Origin: Pempheris klunzingeri
Taxonomy: Eukaryota; Chordata; Actinopteri; Acropomatiformes; Pempheridae
Assembly (NCBI RefSeq): GCF_042242105.1
Contig: NC_092019.1
Span: 22,558,828 to 22,622,827, forward strand
Length of the DNA stretch: 64,000 nt
Reading direction: 5' to 3'
The notes beneath the pieces are model-generated. The model was not told where the DNA came from. It saw nothing but the letters and a program-made list of their open reading frames with translations, and made no database searches. The position numbers and the translations under genes were made by a program. Positions 1-17,456 of this stretch are shown here, piece after piece (position 1 is the first letter of the stretch; each line of letters starts with the position of its first letter).

Positions 1-1119
1 TTTTGGGGTTTCGTTATTGCAAAAATGAACCCAGAGTGTCTTGGATAGAGGAGACAAAACTCACTCAGAGCCTAACATGACCCAATCCTGTGACATCCTC
101 TGCACCCTCTTTTAACAGAAGCCTTTAGTCTAGGTGTGCCTCTCTGTGCTGTCCGTTAATCCTCACACTCTCAACCTCTAAGACTGCGGCCAATTACATC
201 AGGGTTGTGATGCCTCATTTTAAAACAGCACGCCCTCACTGTAAATGAGTTAATTGTTTTAACTCAGCCATGCAGAGAAAAACTGCAGAGAAGGGACATG
301 CTGAGCAAAACACTGAGGGAACAATGTGGGATGTTGGCCTATAACAGAATACACCAAATTATTGATTGGTGAAGAGATAACAGAGGATCTTGTGGGACTG
401 TAGGCTATCCCAGCATGCACTGGTGAGCTGCCAATTCTAAAACACACTGATGGTTTATTTTTTTATTTAGACAGCGGGGCATGAAGGTGATAAGCAGAGG
501 AAACAAAGCACAAGCACTTTTCTTAGTAGCGGTTATCTACACTTTTTCCCTCATGGGTATAAGTAATTGATGCTTAAGAAACCTATTTTAGCAAAACTGA
601 AGGACAAACATCCTCCGATTTGTGGAATCTTCCACATTTGTCACCATTTCTGGGGGGGGGGAGTACACAACTGAAAAGCTTTGAGATGATGCGAAAACCT
701 CTCACAAGAGAAGCTTTGTTTCAGGAAATGAAACAGCCTCTAAGAGGGTAAGGTGATTCCAAATCAGGTGGAGCAAGTTAAGCTGCCATTTCCTTTTATC
801 TTGGTCAGAGGAACCTACCCACTGGGTAAACAGGACAAGAAACAACACAGACACCCCCTCTGTACATTGCAGTGACTAATGTTTGGGTTTCAGTTGTTAG
901 TCGCTGACTCAGAGAGAAAAAAGGCTTGGCTTAATTGGCACAGATAGGAACGTATGACCACGCTGTGAAAACAGCAGCAGCGCTGGGATCTCTGCACAAC
1001 TGAATAGGGCACAGTCACCGCTTATTGCTGAGGCGTGTGAGCTTGTGAACACTAAGATAATGATCCAAGTTCTTATGACATCCACAGCCATTAAATATGG
1101 ATTTAGGGTGTGATGGGAG

Positions 1120-1595
1120 CAGTGGTGGAAGAAGCATTTTAATACCACACTGTGAAAATACCGCATTCAAAACCTAACTTGAGTAAAAGCATGTAAGTAG
1201 GTCTATTATTAGCAACATTTTAATTCAGATTTTTAAAACAAGCATTATTAATGCTGCTGCATTCATGTGCATGTTGCATTTTGCTGCTGTAGGTGTTTAT
1301 GGTTGAGCTAATTTTAACTACTTCATATACTGTTGGGTAGTTTCAGCTACAGCATTGCATCATGGTCAGTAAGATCATCATATGTTTAAAGCGTCTCTGT
1401 CCTGTGAGCTCAGAGAAACAGCCTGTTTTCAGCTTTGTGACAATACATCCCAGCTGATACAAAGGAAGGGTGCGTGTACTTTTCTTGGAAACACTCAAGT
1501 TAAGTACAAGTACCTCAAAATTGTAGGCTTCTTACGTACCCTACTTCAGTAAAGTAAATGTACTTACTTACTTACTTAGTTAGATTCCACCACTG
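1120..1595 (-). mobile_element. hAT-like MITE with CAGTGGTGGAA termini
   Basis: The element begins CAGTGGTGGAAG and ends TTCCACCACTG, which are inverted copies. Inside are motifs of a very common teleost miniature element: a 'contracted' run of TACTTTTACT-type words, CACACTGTGAAAATACC near the left end, and AAGTACAAGTACCTCAAAAT near the right. The 8 bp on either side (gatgggag and gataagag) agree at 6 of 8 positions, as expected of an aged hAT 8-bp target duplication. It is non-autonomous, with no coding capacity. The hAT assignment rests on the 8-bp duplication and the CA..TG ends. Confidence 0.75.
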
Positions 1596-1603
1596 GATAA
1601 GAG

Positions 1604-1725
1604 TTAAAGGAATAATGCTAAGGTTAAATATAAAGCTACAGTCAGCAGGTCATTAGCTTATCTTAGCATAAAATGTGGAAGCAGTGGTAAACAGCTAGTC
1701 TGTCTCCGTCTGAAGGTAAAAAAAA
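1604..1725. mobile_element. Truncated copy of TTAAAGGAATA MITE family
   Basis: It starts with TTAAAGGAATAATGC directly next to the preceding element and continues through AAGCTACAGTCAGCAGG, TTAGCTTATCTTAGCATAAA and GGAAGCAGTGGTAAACAGCTAG. These words match the left half of the longer copies at about 3.1 kb and 46.6 kb. The right half is missing. Confidence 0.6.
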
Positions 1726-1782
1726 AAGACTCCCTACCAACAAAAGTCATTCTCGATCATATTACATGACCTTCATCATGAC

Positions 1783-2042
1783 CTTCATCAGCAGATGGAG
1801 TTTCCATTTCCACTTGCTGATGAACATCATGTGATATAATTTAAAGTCCCAGAACAGTTACTAAATGAACCTTTTAGTGAGACTGTTTTCTTTACTTTTT
1901 TTCCTTAGACCAAAGTTGTAATTGAACTTTGAACGTAAACCTTTAAGCCAATATTGACGTGCAGTCCTTAACATGCTCCAAAAAATGTAACTTTGAACAA
2001 CAACAGTTCCTGTTAACTGGTTAACTCCATCTGCTGATGAAG
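1783..2042. repeat. 260-bp element bounded by a perfect 20-bp inverted repeat
   Basis: CTTCATCAGCAGATGGAGTT at 1783-1802 is matched by its exact reverse complement at 2023-2042. The interior is A+T-rich with no open frame of note. The layout suggests a small foldback or MITE, or an inner repeat of a larger element. I see no clear target duplication just outside. The left arm is preceded by a short direct repeat of CATGACCTTCAT. Confidence 0.55.
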
Positions 2043-3124
2043 AGTATGTGACTGAAAGCACACAAACACGCACTTGTGGACCTTGTGGTTAGATTGTTTT
2101 CACCTCTGCTGTTTCTAAGGCCAGGAATGAACTTCAGTTGAGGTTTACAAATCACATACACGCTATTCAATAGTCAGAGCACCACAGATCAAAAATACTG
2201 GCAGGTTTTTCCTGAACACCAGTTGATTCTGTCAAAGGTACACTCTGAAAGCACCAATGACTTAGAGTATGTTTAACCTGGAGTCTAAGGTCATGGCCAA
2301 GAATGTTTTACAAGTTTTGCTTGTTTTAGGGTAATTGTTCACTGTGCAGTCAGTGTGGCTTTTTTTGTTCCAGTGGGTGGGGTGAGATCGCCTGCTGCCC
2401 CCCCTCTTCTTCTCCACTACTGAGTAACGTCTTATGCAAACAATAGCCCTGGTTTCTATGACAATACAGGACAAGAGGCCTTCAAGCGCTCTGGAGGCCT
2501 GCTTTGTTGATTCTGAGGAAGCACACAGAACTTGATGTGCTTCGGTGAGGAGTAACTTTCACTTTATCATGACCTTCAGGGCTGGAAATACTGTACTGCC
2601 ACTACTTATAGCCTGAAATCCTGGTAGAAACCTAAAAATAACATTTTGATGCTGACACCCTATATCTTCATTCATATTTAATGGTCAGTATCAACACAAA
2701 TTGTACATCTAAACACATGGATGTTTGTACATTGTACATATGTATGTTATTTTTTGGCTAAATGAAAAGCCCAGTGGTTATACTTACTATGAAAAAATGA
2801 CTTCTAGCATAAAATAAACTCACTGCTGCAGAGTTCCTCCACAAGTTGCCCATGTAGCTACAGTATGTGGAGGCAGGTTGAGTGCATGCACAATGCAAAC
2901 TTACATTCCAAGCAAACCATAGAAGATTTTCCTGATAAGTTCTCTGAGCTATCAGTGAATCGCTGGGTGGAATGAAAACCTGCCCGGATCTTTGAGATAC
3001 TATAGCACACACGCTGCTTAGAGGCACTGCAGAAATGAAGTGAGTTTATTCTGTGATAACAATCAGTTATCACATTCATAAGCCACCGGGCAAGAGGGGG
3101 GATTCCTCCTCTGTTGAGGTTGTT

Positions 3125-3552
3125 TTAAAGGAATAGTTAATTGTTTTGGGGAAAACCTTCTTCCTTTCTTGCAAATAATTAGACAAATAGAGCGATACCA
3201 CTCTCATGTCTGTACGGTAAAACAGAAGGCTACAGCCAGCAAGCAGCTAGCTTAGCTTAGCATAAAGAGTGGAAGCAGGGGGAAACATGCAGCAGTGTCT
3301 TCCTGGAGCCTTGTCATCCCTCTGAGTCCCACAAAGAACTCTCAGAAAAACCACACTCAGGTTTTTACACAAATCAGCTATAATGTGTTAATTCTGAGCT
3401 TCATGGGTGCTGGATTTTCTATCCTTTGTTCCTCTGTGTTTCCAGTCTTTGTGCTAAGCTAAGCTAAGGTAAGCGAAGCAGCTGGCTGTAGCGCCTTACC
3501 TTTTTAACAGACATGAGATAAACAATCTTCTCATTGAACTCTCACCAAGACA
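3125..3552. mobile_element. TTAAAGGAATAGTT MITE, longer copy
   Basis: The left end reads TTAAAGGAATAGTTAATTG, followed by ACCACTCTCATGTCTGTACGG, AGCTAGCTTAGCTTAGCAT and GGAAGCAGGGGGAAACA. The right half carries the complementary words: GTTTCCAGTCTTTGTGC, TAAGCTAAGCTAAGG, CTGGCTGTAGC and ACATGAGA. The element is therefore largely one long imperfect inverted repeat. The last bases of the right end have decayed. This family is abundant in teleost genomes. It has no coding capacity. Confidence 0.7.
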
Positions 3553-4610
3553 GATTTTTTTTTTTTGCATTTTTGTCTACAGTTCTGATAGTTGACAGTG
3601 TAGAAATAGACAGGAAAAGTGGGGAGAAAGAGGGGAGGGGGTATGACATACAGCAAAGGTGCACCAGGGATGTTATGATCATGTGGTATATACTAGACTT
3701 TAACCATCAGGCTCCTGGTCCGCCCCAAAAGCACTCATTTGTTATGAGTGATTTTGAGCTGTATGAATAAAATGGACTTCTATATATCCGATTTTGCAGG
3801 GGAACCCATCATAACACTAAGTGATGTTATTTTTGATGTTTTGGACACGCTACCTTTGGCTTTACTCAGCTGCAGTGCCTTATGTCAACATGACCTTCTT
3901 GTACCCAAATGTCACATCACTGTACCTGAACCAAATCACCTTCCTGAATGACTTTCACTTCTCTTGTGCAGCTGCTGAGACCCACCTGGTACCTTAACCA
4001 AGAAAAGATTACTATGCCATGTAGACTGAGCGCAGAATGAACAGAGTTAGAGGCAAAAGCATAATTCAAGCACAGTGCACATACAGACTGCTTGTGTAAT
4101 ACTTGGGAAAACTGCTGTGACAGTGAAGTGCTTTGTCTTTTGAAGCGGATATAGACTTTTAAACCATAGAATGTTGTTCTGCTGGGAATGCTGCAGAGAA
4201 CCAGGAATTAAAATACACATCCTGGTTTCAACAATAACCTGCACGCCTGGGACGATGTGCTCAACTGGTAATGTGATTCACACAACTTTGCTATAATGCA
4301 ACTCACTTGAAGTTTGAGACTCGCAAAATACCTTTATACAATATTTTCTTTAACAGCAGACTGCATTCTGAATAAATTCAGACTATTAGTTGTCAAAGCT
4401 GTGTTATTAGCCCACTATGTTCTGTATGTTGCACTAAGGCTGCATTCTGTTGGCACTCAACACATATTCCTGTCCTTAGAAAATGCCATGTTAGTAATAA
4501 ACAAGGAAGTATAATTTGAAGGACAAAGGAACAGCACAAAAAACACCTCTCAAAGACTTGAGGTATGTACCTGCGGATGGAATCAGGGAAGCAGCAGAAC
4601 ACGTACTCAC

Positions 4611-4647
4611 CCTTAAAGACAAAGTTGTAGGCCTCATCTGACCCCAT
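4611..4647 (-). CDS. rab25: rab25, first coding exon (partial gene)
   Basis: The exon reads M-G-S-D-E-A-Y-N-F-V-F-K plus one base, then a strong donor (GTGAGT) at 4610-4605. Rab25 proteins start MG(S/N)...(D/E)xYNFVFK and continue VVLIGESGVGK. Rab11 and Rab25 genes are known to split after the Lys codon plus one G, which is the phase seen here. Rab25 is a small GTPase of the Rab11 subfamily that acts on apical recycling endosomes in epithelial cells. The GTP-binding exons are not in the 4.6 kb to the left, so they are likely outside the window. The start was chosen from the family N terminus. The next gene, lamtor2, on the same strand, supports the call because RAB25 and LAMTOR2 are neighbours in human. 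The exon is short, so the call depends on both the peptide and the context. Confidence 0.75.
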
Positions 4648-6859
4648 GTTCTGTCCATTCAGCGTTGCCGCCCCGCAGTTAACTGCCGTGTACACTAACA
4701 GGCTGATTGCAGGATGTAAGATGACACTGACTCACACCACAACCAGCCTGCCCCCCCACCCCAGTTCCTCAGGCTTCAGGAAAGATAACAGCTGCAAAAC
4801 TGTTATGACACAAGAATGCCAGTCGCCAGCTTGCTGCCCTTCACTACCCTTCTGTGTCTGAGTTAACAGAAAGCTGGCTTGTTTGAACAAGACATGCGGA
4901 GTGTATCCAGGTTGATCTGCAGCAGCAGGCGGAGCTTGTGTCAGGGAGTGGCGGGGAAGAGCTGGAGGTGTGTCTTAATGATGAAGTCGGTGCAGGGCAG
5001 GTTGGACAGGTGGGGCGACTAGCAGGTACAGCTGAGAGGGGCAGTCAGGCGCCTCCTGCTGGACCTATCAAATGACTGCATGCAGGAAGAAGGAAGCAAG
5101 TCTTGCTTCATCACTACCAAGAACCCCCAACGCCCAAATCCAAAACAGAGCATCGTTGCGTCAAGGTCTGATCTGTGAAAAATCACCTTGGATATGTTGA
5201 CAACATTTATGAAATCTGCACACATTCTACCTCTGCAAATAAAGGTCAATTCAGCTTTTTTTTTTCTTAACGTAATCTAATGATTCTTGCCAAATCCATG
5301 TCTGTTGGTCCAATCTGTTCCTCCGTGGTCACCAGGACTGGGGCCTGTGCATTTACTGTATGTGGTCATTTCAATGTCATTACTTTCAAAATTCACTGCC
5401 AAAAAGATTCTGTCTGTTTGTTCTAGCTTCTACTTTGTTCTACAGACTTTGATTTATTTAATCACACCTCTTTCACATTCCTCTAATTTCTCTCCTCTGA
5501 AGAGGTCGAGGTCAATCAAACTGTAAGGAGTTGTAGATTTTGCATTCTGGGCCTTAAATGCTCTATTATAACGTGCTAACAGGTCTTTTTAGTCCTGCTG
5601 TGGTTAACTGTTGCTGTGTTAAAAAAGAAAACTCTCTTCACTTCGGAATTTGGGACCTGTAGTCCTGATTTTTTTAGCAATAAGTCATATGAATATCTCC
5701 TATTATTGCCCATTCTTGTCTCTAATCCATGACATGCGGTGTGCAACAAAAGAGAAACTTTGCTTTAATCAATTTCATTTAAATCTCCAACTGACTTCAA
5801 GTGAAGTTAAAAAAAAAATGTGTGCAAGCCTTGGGCTGTGATTAAACTGCACTTTCCAATCATTACGCTTCTCAAATAATTTCATCGGTATTCATTTCAG
5901 GTTTTAAGGCAAGTGAGCAGGCAAAGAGCGAGTCCAAAGTCTGATATGATTACACAAATATATCCTGTGATTATCCACAGGAGAATGTCAGACAGCTAAG
6001 GATGCAAAATGGAAGTGTTGTCACATCCTCTGGTGACAGATACGCTGTAATAAATCATGAAATTAATACTCATTGTTGAAAAAAATATTATACAAGAGCA
6101 TCGTGGAAATGTGAATATGACGAAAAATAAGAGCAGAATAAGGACATGGCTCCTTTTTTTACCCCCCAAAAAAACAATTAATAACTAATCTAAACTTTTT
6201 AAAAGGGCTATTAATGTAGCCCAGGGACTCCATAAGTGTGGTGGGGGCACCGCTGGGGAGAAAATCTGCAACAGGGGGCTGGGGAAAGCTCATATATAGA
6301 AGATATGCATTTACAATAAAGGTTTCCTTTATAAAATAAATTGTGTGGCTGTTAATGCGACAGTAACTCTTAATCCTGGTCCTGTATATGTAAAGTCTAT
6401 CTTTGAGCCCACTCATGTCCTACTGAGCGCTCAGTTCAAAGCAAACACAAAAGAAGATTGTGTGAACATTTGTCCAAAAACTTGTTTATTTGACAGCTTT
6501 GAAACAAAACGTAGCAAATAATCTTCACTGCATTTAATTGGACAGAAATTCTTATGAAGGTTTCCACAAACCTTTGTATTATATGCATTTTAGTCCTCTG
6601 ATAGGATTCAAAAATGTTAAATTTTCTGCTCAGCTGTGATCGGCATGCCTGAACTGAAACTGCAAATGAATGAATCAACCATGGACGAGTTGATAATGGA
6701 ATCATTTCAGCAGCTGTAGACTTCTTACCGACAAATTATGTGGACTTTCAAAGCAGCCCATCAGATGAACACGGTCACAAAGGGAGCGCAAATTGATAAA
6801 AACCAACGCAAGCCATTAGTTTCAACACCATGATTATAAATACACCGATCCCCCCACCA

Positions 6860-6895
<36 letters not shown>

Positions 6896-7004
6896 CACTC
6901 CCTTATAGATATATGCATGTACGCAGAATGTTACAGTAGTCCATGAATGACCTGGATCATATGATGGTTTTTCTTTTCCCGGCAGAGCTTCAGTCACATC
7001 TCCA
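4648..7004. other. Intergenic: rab25 5' flank and lamtor2 3' UTR
   Basis: There is no coding exon here. The part just above 4647 should be the rab25 leader and promoter. The part below 7005 is lamtor2 3' UTR on the minus strand. A minus-strand AATAAA lies at 6490-6485, about 515 bases past the lamtor2 stop, and is a plausible poly(A) signal. A (CA)n run of about 28 bp at 6865-6892 falls inside this presumed UTR. Confidence 0.5.
6865..6892. repeat. (CA)n microsatellite
   Basis: A pure CA dinucleotide run of about 14 units, probably within the lamtor2 3' UTR. Confidence 0.9.
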
Positions 7005-7604
7005 CTATGACGCGGCCACTTGGGTTAATGGTTCCTCCAGGTACTGCACCAGAGCTTCTGCCTGTAAGCACAACATATACACAACAGTGTTAGCAGAGCA
7101 ATGGCGGATTAGTGTCAAGCATCTGCCGTATGTGTTGTGTGTCATTGCAGCATACAATCTGTACGATCAGACTTGCTTTAAAACCGAACTCTGTGGAAAA
7201 ACTATTATGAAACAGCCTATTTTTCCAATCAGTAGGACATAAAATTAGCTTTTAAATTAGTATTGTATTTGATGAATTTCTTTGGACTTTTGGTCAGATA
7301 ATATAAGACATTTGATGACAGTGCTAATGGGCAGTTTTATGATATTTTAGAAACCAAATGATCAGTTCAATTGATATTGAATGAAAATAATGGTTAATTG
7401 CAGCTGTAGTGCAGTAAACTGGTACATGCTTTAGTATATTGCTTCCTACATTGCTAGTGATTTTCAAAGAGGACTTGAGGCTAAACCATTTGGCATTGAA
7501 TCAGTATACTGCAAAGCCAGCTGGGGTGAAGCCTTTTTCACTCCATCATTCAAACTTTGACTAAAATATTCTGTCTGCCTGCTGCGGCTGATAAAAAGTA
7601 CCGG

Positions 7605-7636
<32 letters not shown>

Positions 7637-10072
7637 TGAAAGCTGGGGATTCCCACACAATACAAGATACAAAGTTCATTTATTTGTCACTCTACACCAC
7701 AGAAGAAATGCACTAGTGAAGCGTTAGCCTGTGTATGTAAATTCATCAAAACAAAGTTGAGAGATCTGCTTTTTGTTACACTGTGAGCAAATGGAATCAG
7801 AATGCATTAAAAAAAACAAAAAAACACATGGATTTAAGTGACAAAGTGTTCAAGTATAACATTTGCACACAGACAGTCTGGATTCAAAATCATTCAGGGT
7901 TACTACGTTCTGAAGCTTGAAATCAGACTGGAGATATTCCATGGTGCCAAAAGCCTAACAGCCTTCTTCCCCAGTTCAGTTTGGACTTTGGGAACAACAA
8001 ACTTCAAAATGTTCTGTGGAGCGAGATTAAGTTCCATGTTTTGAGTTTAAAAGAGACGATAAGTGGGTAGGAACCTTTTCCAAGAATGGCTTTGTAGATA
8101 AAAACACACAAATGACTGATGATTGAGCAGGCCGATTCACTTCTGTGTACAGTACGATGGTAAGAGGGCCACAGTTTGTAATGAATCTCCCAGCCCTGTG
8201 AAACACGCTGTCCAGTATGTGAAGACAGTGACCAGATTTAGTACAAATATTTAAAAGTGATCTGTTGTTAGAAAGTGTTAAAAAACGTTTAATCTAACAG
8301 GCTGCTAGCAGTGCGTCTCCATCCTTGGTGACACCATTAAGGTACATTCAAATCCATTCTATATAACCCCACCACCTTTCAAATGAATGAGTTCTATGTT
8401 TGCTATGACATGGTGGAGCTCAGGGGCCGTCAACAAAACTAGAAAAGGTCCCATGACGCGTTAGTGCTGTAACCATGAATATATCAATGAGCTCGGCAAG
8501 TACAGCAAACCACAGTGAATTTATGAAACACCATTCCAGTGAAAGCAGGACATGGTTTGTGCGGACGTGTTAAAACTCACCTTAGCTTTAAGCATTCCGA
8601 AGCCCACCGTCTCTTTGGCGTACATACACAGCAGTAGGTTGGCTACACGAGTAATGGCCACTCTTCCTTCCTGAGAGAGAAAAGGGGAGAGACAAAGCGC
8701 CCCCAGTGTCAGACGTCTGAACTGAGCAACTGTGCAATAGCTCAAACGGTCCATATGACAGTCCCTCATCATATGAGGCTGTATATACACAACTCTAACG
8801 GTTTTGGAAAAACTACAATTCTCACCATACAATCCATGAGTATGAATTTGAGTTTGTCTTCGTTAAAGGCTTGGTGGCCGTTCTTGTCGTAGGCGGCCCA
8901 GATGTTGCTGGCGATGGCGGCTGTCACTCGTGCGTCAGTGTCCCCATACCCAGAGTAAGCCAGAAGAGAACCTTCATTGTTCAGTAAGCTGGTGAAGATA
9001 TACAGTAGGTATTTCAGCATCCAGCAGATGAGCCAGTGACAGACTTTCACCGTCTACTGTCTGTGCATAGATATTACTCAAGTTTTCTCTATCAAGCTAC
9101 CTAAAAGCATTGGCAGGTAGTGGAGGAGTGGAGCACCTGAACACAAGCTTACAAATGTGATCATAGCATATACTGTATATTACTGTCTGAACTACTCAAT
9201 TCTGTTGCTTGTTTGCTACAAGCTAAAATAATCAAAGGATCATTGGGTATCTACAAGTTTAACTAAATTTTGAATGATAATGTGAATTGACAATAAGACC
9301 TTATTTATCTCAGGGATTTAAAAAATGGAATGGAACTATATGTAAATTAGTTAACATATATATATATATTAATAATAATATTATTATATATAAATATATG
9401 TGTGTACAGCTACATATCTATTAATAATATTATATAATAATGTAATATTATTAATCGATATATAGTTTGAGTAACTTTTCAAGGAAAAAAGTCAAAACAG
9501 TCACTGTTTCCATTATTTGAGGCTTTTCTTCGTCATTTTTCTATTTAACTGCATATCTTTGGGATTTGGACTGTTGCTCAGATAAATCGAGCAAATTGAA
9601 GTTTTCGGGAAGTTAAAACAAGCCTTTTCCACTATTTTCTGACATTTTACACACACGACTGCAGTAATTGGGAGATTAATCAACAATAAAGGCCAGTAAG
9701 GTAGTTAGTCACAGCTTAACATTTCAGATCATTTAAGTTTCACAACTTGCAAACAACATGTAAGCTCTCCATAGTATTATTACTAGAATACCACATTGCC
9801 AGGAGCTACCACTGAATATGCTTTGGTTAATGTTACTAATATTAGCCTACGGAGGAGGGTTACAGCACACTCTTTATATTTCCATGTTAAGCTACAACAA
9901 ACAACAAACTATATAACTGTAAAAAACACAACATATTAACTCATGTAGTTCCCAAGTAGCATCTCGCTAGCATGGTGCTAGCTAACCTAGCTAACCGTAC
10001 TCACAGTGTGCTCTGGACTCCGTTCGTGTTCGCTTGGCTGAGAACCTGCGTTAACGCCTTTGGTCGTAACAT
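7005..10072 (-). CDS. lamtor2: lamtor2, Ragulator subunit (p14), four exons, complete
   Basis: Exons (minus strand): 10072-10005, 8988-8826, 8670-8581 and 7061-7005; total 378 nt, 125 aa, the same length as human LAMTOR2. The peptide starts [18 protein letters not shown], continues [51 protein letters not shown] and [11 protein letters not shown], and ends [10 protein letters not shown]. This is nearly identical to the mammalian protein. All introns are GT-AG with joins in frame (phases 2, 0, 0). LAMTOR2 is a roadblock-fold protein that pairs with LAMTOR3 inside the pentameric Ragulator. Ragulator sits on late endosomes and lysosomes, anchors Rag GTPases for mTORC1 activation and scaffolds MEK1-ERK signalling. 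Intron 3 is the longest at about 1.5 kb. A poly-A/T run at 7604-7632 lies in it. The start is the only one matching the family N terminus. Confidence 0.97.
7604..7632. repeat. Poly(A) run in lamtor2 intron 3
   Basis: An uninterrupted run of about 29 A residues on the plus strand. It may be a simple repeat. I saw no retroelement body attached to it that I could name. Confidence 0.8.
9356..9460. repeat. A+T-rich hairpin-forming sequence in lamtor2 intron 1
   Basis: TATATATATA and AATAATAATATTATTA words are followed by ATTAATAATATTA ... TAATATTATTAAT, an almost perfect inverted repeat with a loop of about 10 bases. It is a low-complexity AT tract, likely a simple repeat or the centre of a worn-out element. 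Confidence 0.6.
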
Positions 10073-11692
10073 AACTATGCAGAAAACTTTTTTTTAAAAG
10101 ACTAAACAACTGCCTTTAAACTGTCAAAAAAAAAACACCCAACAAAACACAGTCAAGTCAGCTGACTGTTTTCTTCCCTTTCCGGGTGCTTTCTCAGTGC
10201 ATTGTGGGAATTGTAGGCATCGAGTTCATCCTGGAACGGGGGAAAGATTAATTTTGATTTACTTACATGTTTGCCATGTTTAGCTAAATGTGTATATTTA
10301 CCCAGAATAAATACTACACTGCAGCTTAGAACACTTTCATTTTTGTCACACATTATTTTCACAATTTTTATAAAATTGTTATAAGATTGATTATGTGCAA
10401 CATTTAGAACATAGATATTTTCAAGGTTTCATATTAATATTTATTGTTTTAACATTCAAGAGGGAGAGAGAAAAGAAAAACTCACATGAACATTATTTAT
10501 AAGTGTCTATTATTTTTAATACTTAAAAGAATTGCGTACTTAGATTTGATAAAGGCACAATACAGACTTTTACAGTTCCTGGAATAACATTTGTGGTATT
10601 GCCACATTTACTTCATTCACAGAACTATACAGATGACTGTCAGTGACATAGACATTATTTCAATTGACTTCTTAGAGGGAGTAACTTTTGAGATCAGGCA
10701 GCAGACAATTTATCACGGGCTACAGGCAAGAACTCTCTGAAAGGACAAATGGAAACTTTGTTTATTAAATTCAACATAATACAGATTCACATTACATACC
10801 ATTTATTGGATTGAAAAAGAAAGTCTGCTCATGGGTAAACATGCAACAATAACAATTCATAGAGACCATTTTATTGTTTAGAACAAAAGATCTGAATGGG
10901 TCCAAGTTTATGAACTTTTGATAAATGTACCTGGGAAAAATCTTGTAAATCAAAAATCAGTCCGAAAACACGGCTGACAGTTCAGATTTATTTAGGGGAT
11001 ATCTACCTCGCTGTGGCAAAATCCCCACCAGTTAAAAAGTCTCTATCCTCTCGCTGTGTACAATGTTACATTGCCCAACTCTCATCCACATACAGTATAG
11101 CTTTGGTCCTACAGCCAAGACTTTCAACTTCTCCACCCCAAGAACCTGTCAGGTTAAAAAAAAAAAAAAGCAATAGCTTAAATATATACCAGGCAATCAG
11201 GCAAGAGGATGAAAACCCCATGTAAAAACATGTTGGTTCTCCAGATGGAGCACAGAAAGCCATCATCCAGCTAACAGCAACAACCTCACTCATAACTCTT
11301 TATTTAACAACTTAAATACAATCTGTCTAAGTTAAATAATGCAAAAATGAAGCAACCATCAAAAGTTAATTCCCTGGTAACCTCATGTGGACATCCAGTG
11401 AACGAGCACTTGTCATAACAGAGACCATGTCCGGCTGCACCGGCAGGAGTAACCCCCCGCGGTCACAGCCGAAAGATGTGGCGTCAGTTTACATTGAGAG
11501 TGCTGCCACACCATTTACTGTAGCACTAAGTCTGCTAGAAACCAACCACCTCTTTCCTATGATGTACAGATCTAAAGCTGAGAGTCGACAAGTGCGTCTA
11601 TGAGGGTGTCAGGTCACACTTTTGCACTTGATGCAGGACGAACTGTGAACTGTGTTCGCCCCTCAGTTCAACCCCAGGACGAAGCGACCGTG
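10073..11692. other. Intergenic: lamtor2 promoter and ubiquilin 3' UTR
   Basis: No coding exon is visible. The ubiquilin stop codon is at 11693, and its 3' UTR must run leftwards on the minus strand. Candidate minus-strand AATAAA signals lie at 11304-11299 and near 10760. The lamtor2 start is at 10072, so its promoter is just to the right of it. Both genes read leftward, so this spacer is a tail-to-head arrangement. Confidence 0.5.
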
Positions 11693-16647
<4,955 letters not shown>

Positions 16648-17456
16648 CTTTACTACCTCTTCTTCTTCTTTGGTATTTCCGGCAGAATTGACGCCGCATC
16701 GGCGTTGCTGCCACCCATCGGCCATCAATTAAACAACAGCGTTAAATCAGGAAGGAAAAGTCCGAATCATTGAGGAAATCAAATATTTTTCCTGTTATTT
16801 TCACATTGTCCTCAAACGTATTATTGTTACACTTGAAATGTATTCATAATTTATATGGATGTAACTTATTTCTACCAAACCCAGTGTTTTTAAGACATAA
16901 TATGTGTTTAATCTACTCCACAGCAATTCCCCACTCCTATTTTCATGTTCAGTCATCTTTGTTTGTTGCTCTGGTGTGGCTGCTTGCACGCGAGATATCT
17001 CCTATTAGAAATTAAATCTAATCTGACCCAATTTTTTTTCGCCATTATTATTAAAAGGACACGCCTTCTCAAACACTCTGAAAAACGAACACCACAATCT
17101 ATATAAACATGTACATACACCAAGAACAATTAGCTTTATCGTACAACTGATATTTGCAGTCCACACCTAGAATTTTGCAGATAACCAGGCAGTATAAGTT
17201 ATGGACTCTTTGTTGAGCACTGGACAGTCCACTGGAGTGGTTTGCTGTGAGATCCTCCTGGCTGTAAGGTAAAGTACAAAATTTGGTTAATTTGAGCTAA
17301 CACTGTTAATTAAAACCTTCCAAGAATATACTTAACCTTTCATACTTAATTATTAAATCATCCATGCATGTCTTTTATTCAAAGCTAGTGATTTTGATGT
17401 GATGAATGCATAATCTTTTATAAATTATTTGCTAGATTGCCCTAATTTCTGCAAGA

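Larger units (their letters stand above)
1..4610. other. Gene-free stretch, probably intron 1 of rab25
   Basis: I see no exon in this stretch on either strand. Open frames here are short and unlike any family I know. Because rab25 exon 1 lies at 4611-4647 on the minus strand and no exon with the Rab P-loop (GESGVGK-like) follows it, this region is most likely the first part of a long intron, with the remaining rab25 exons left of the window. It contains several miniature transposable elements, listed separately. The intron assignment is inference. Confidence 0.45.

Noticed and set aside
16648-16728. Upstream in-frame ATG pair for the ubiquilin gene (adds about 27 residues)
   Set aside because: The ATG at 16647 has the better context (AAAGATGGCGG). 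The longer form cannot be excluded.
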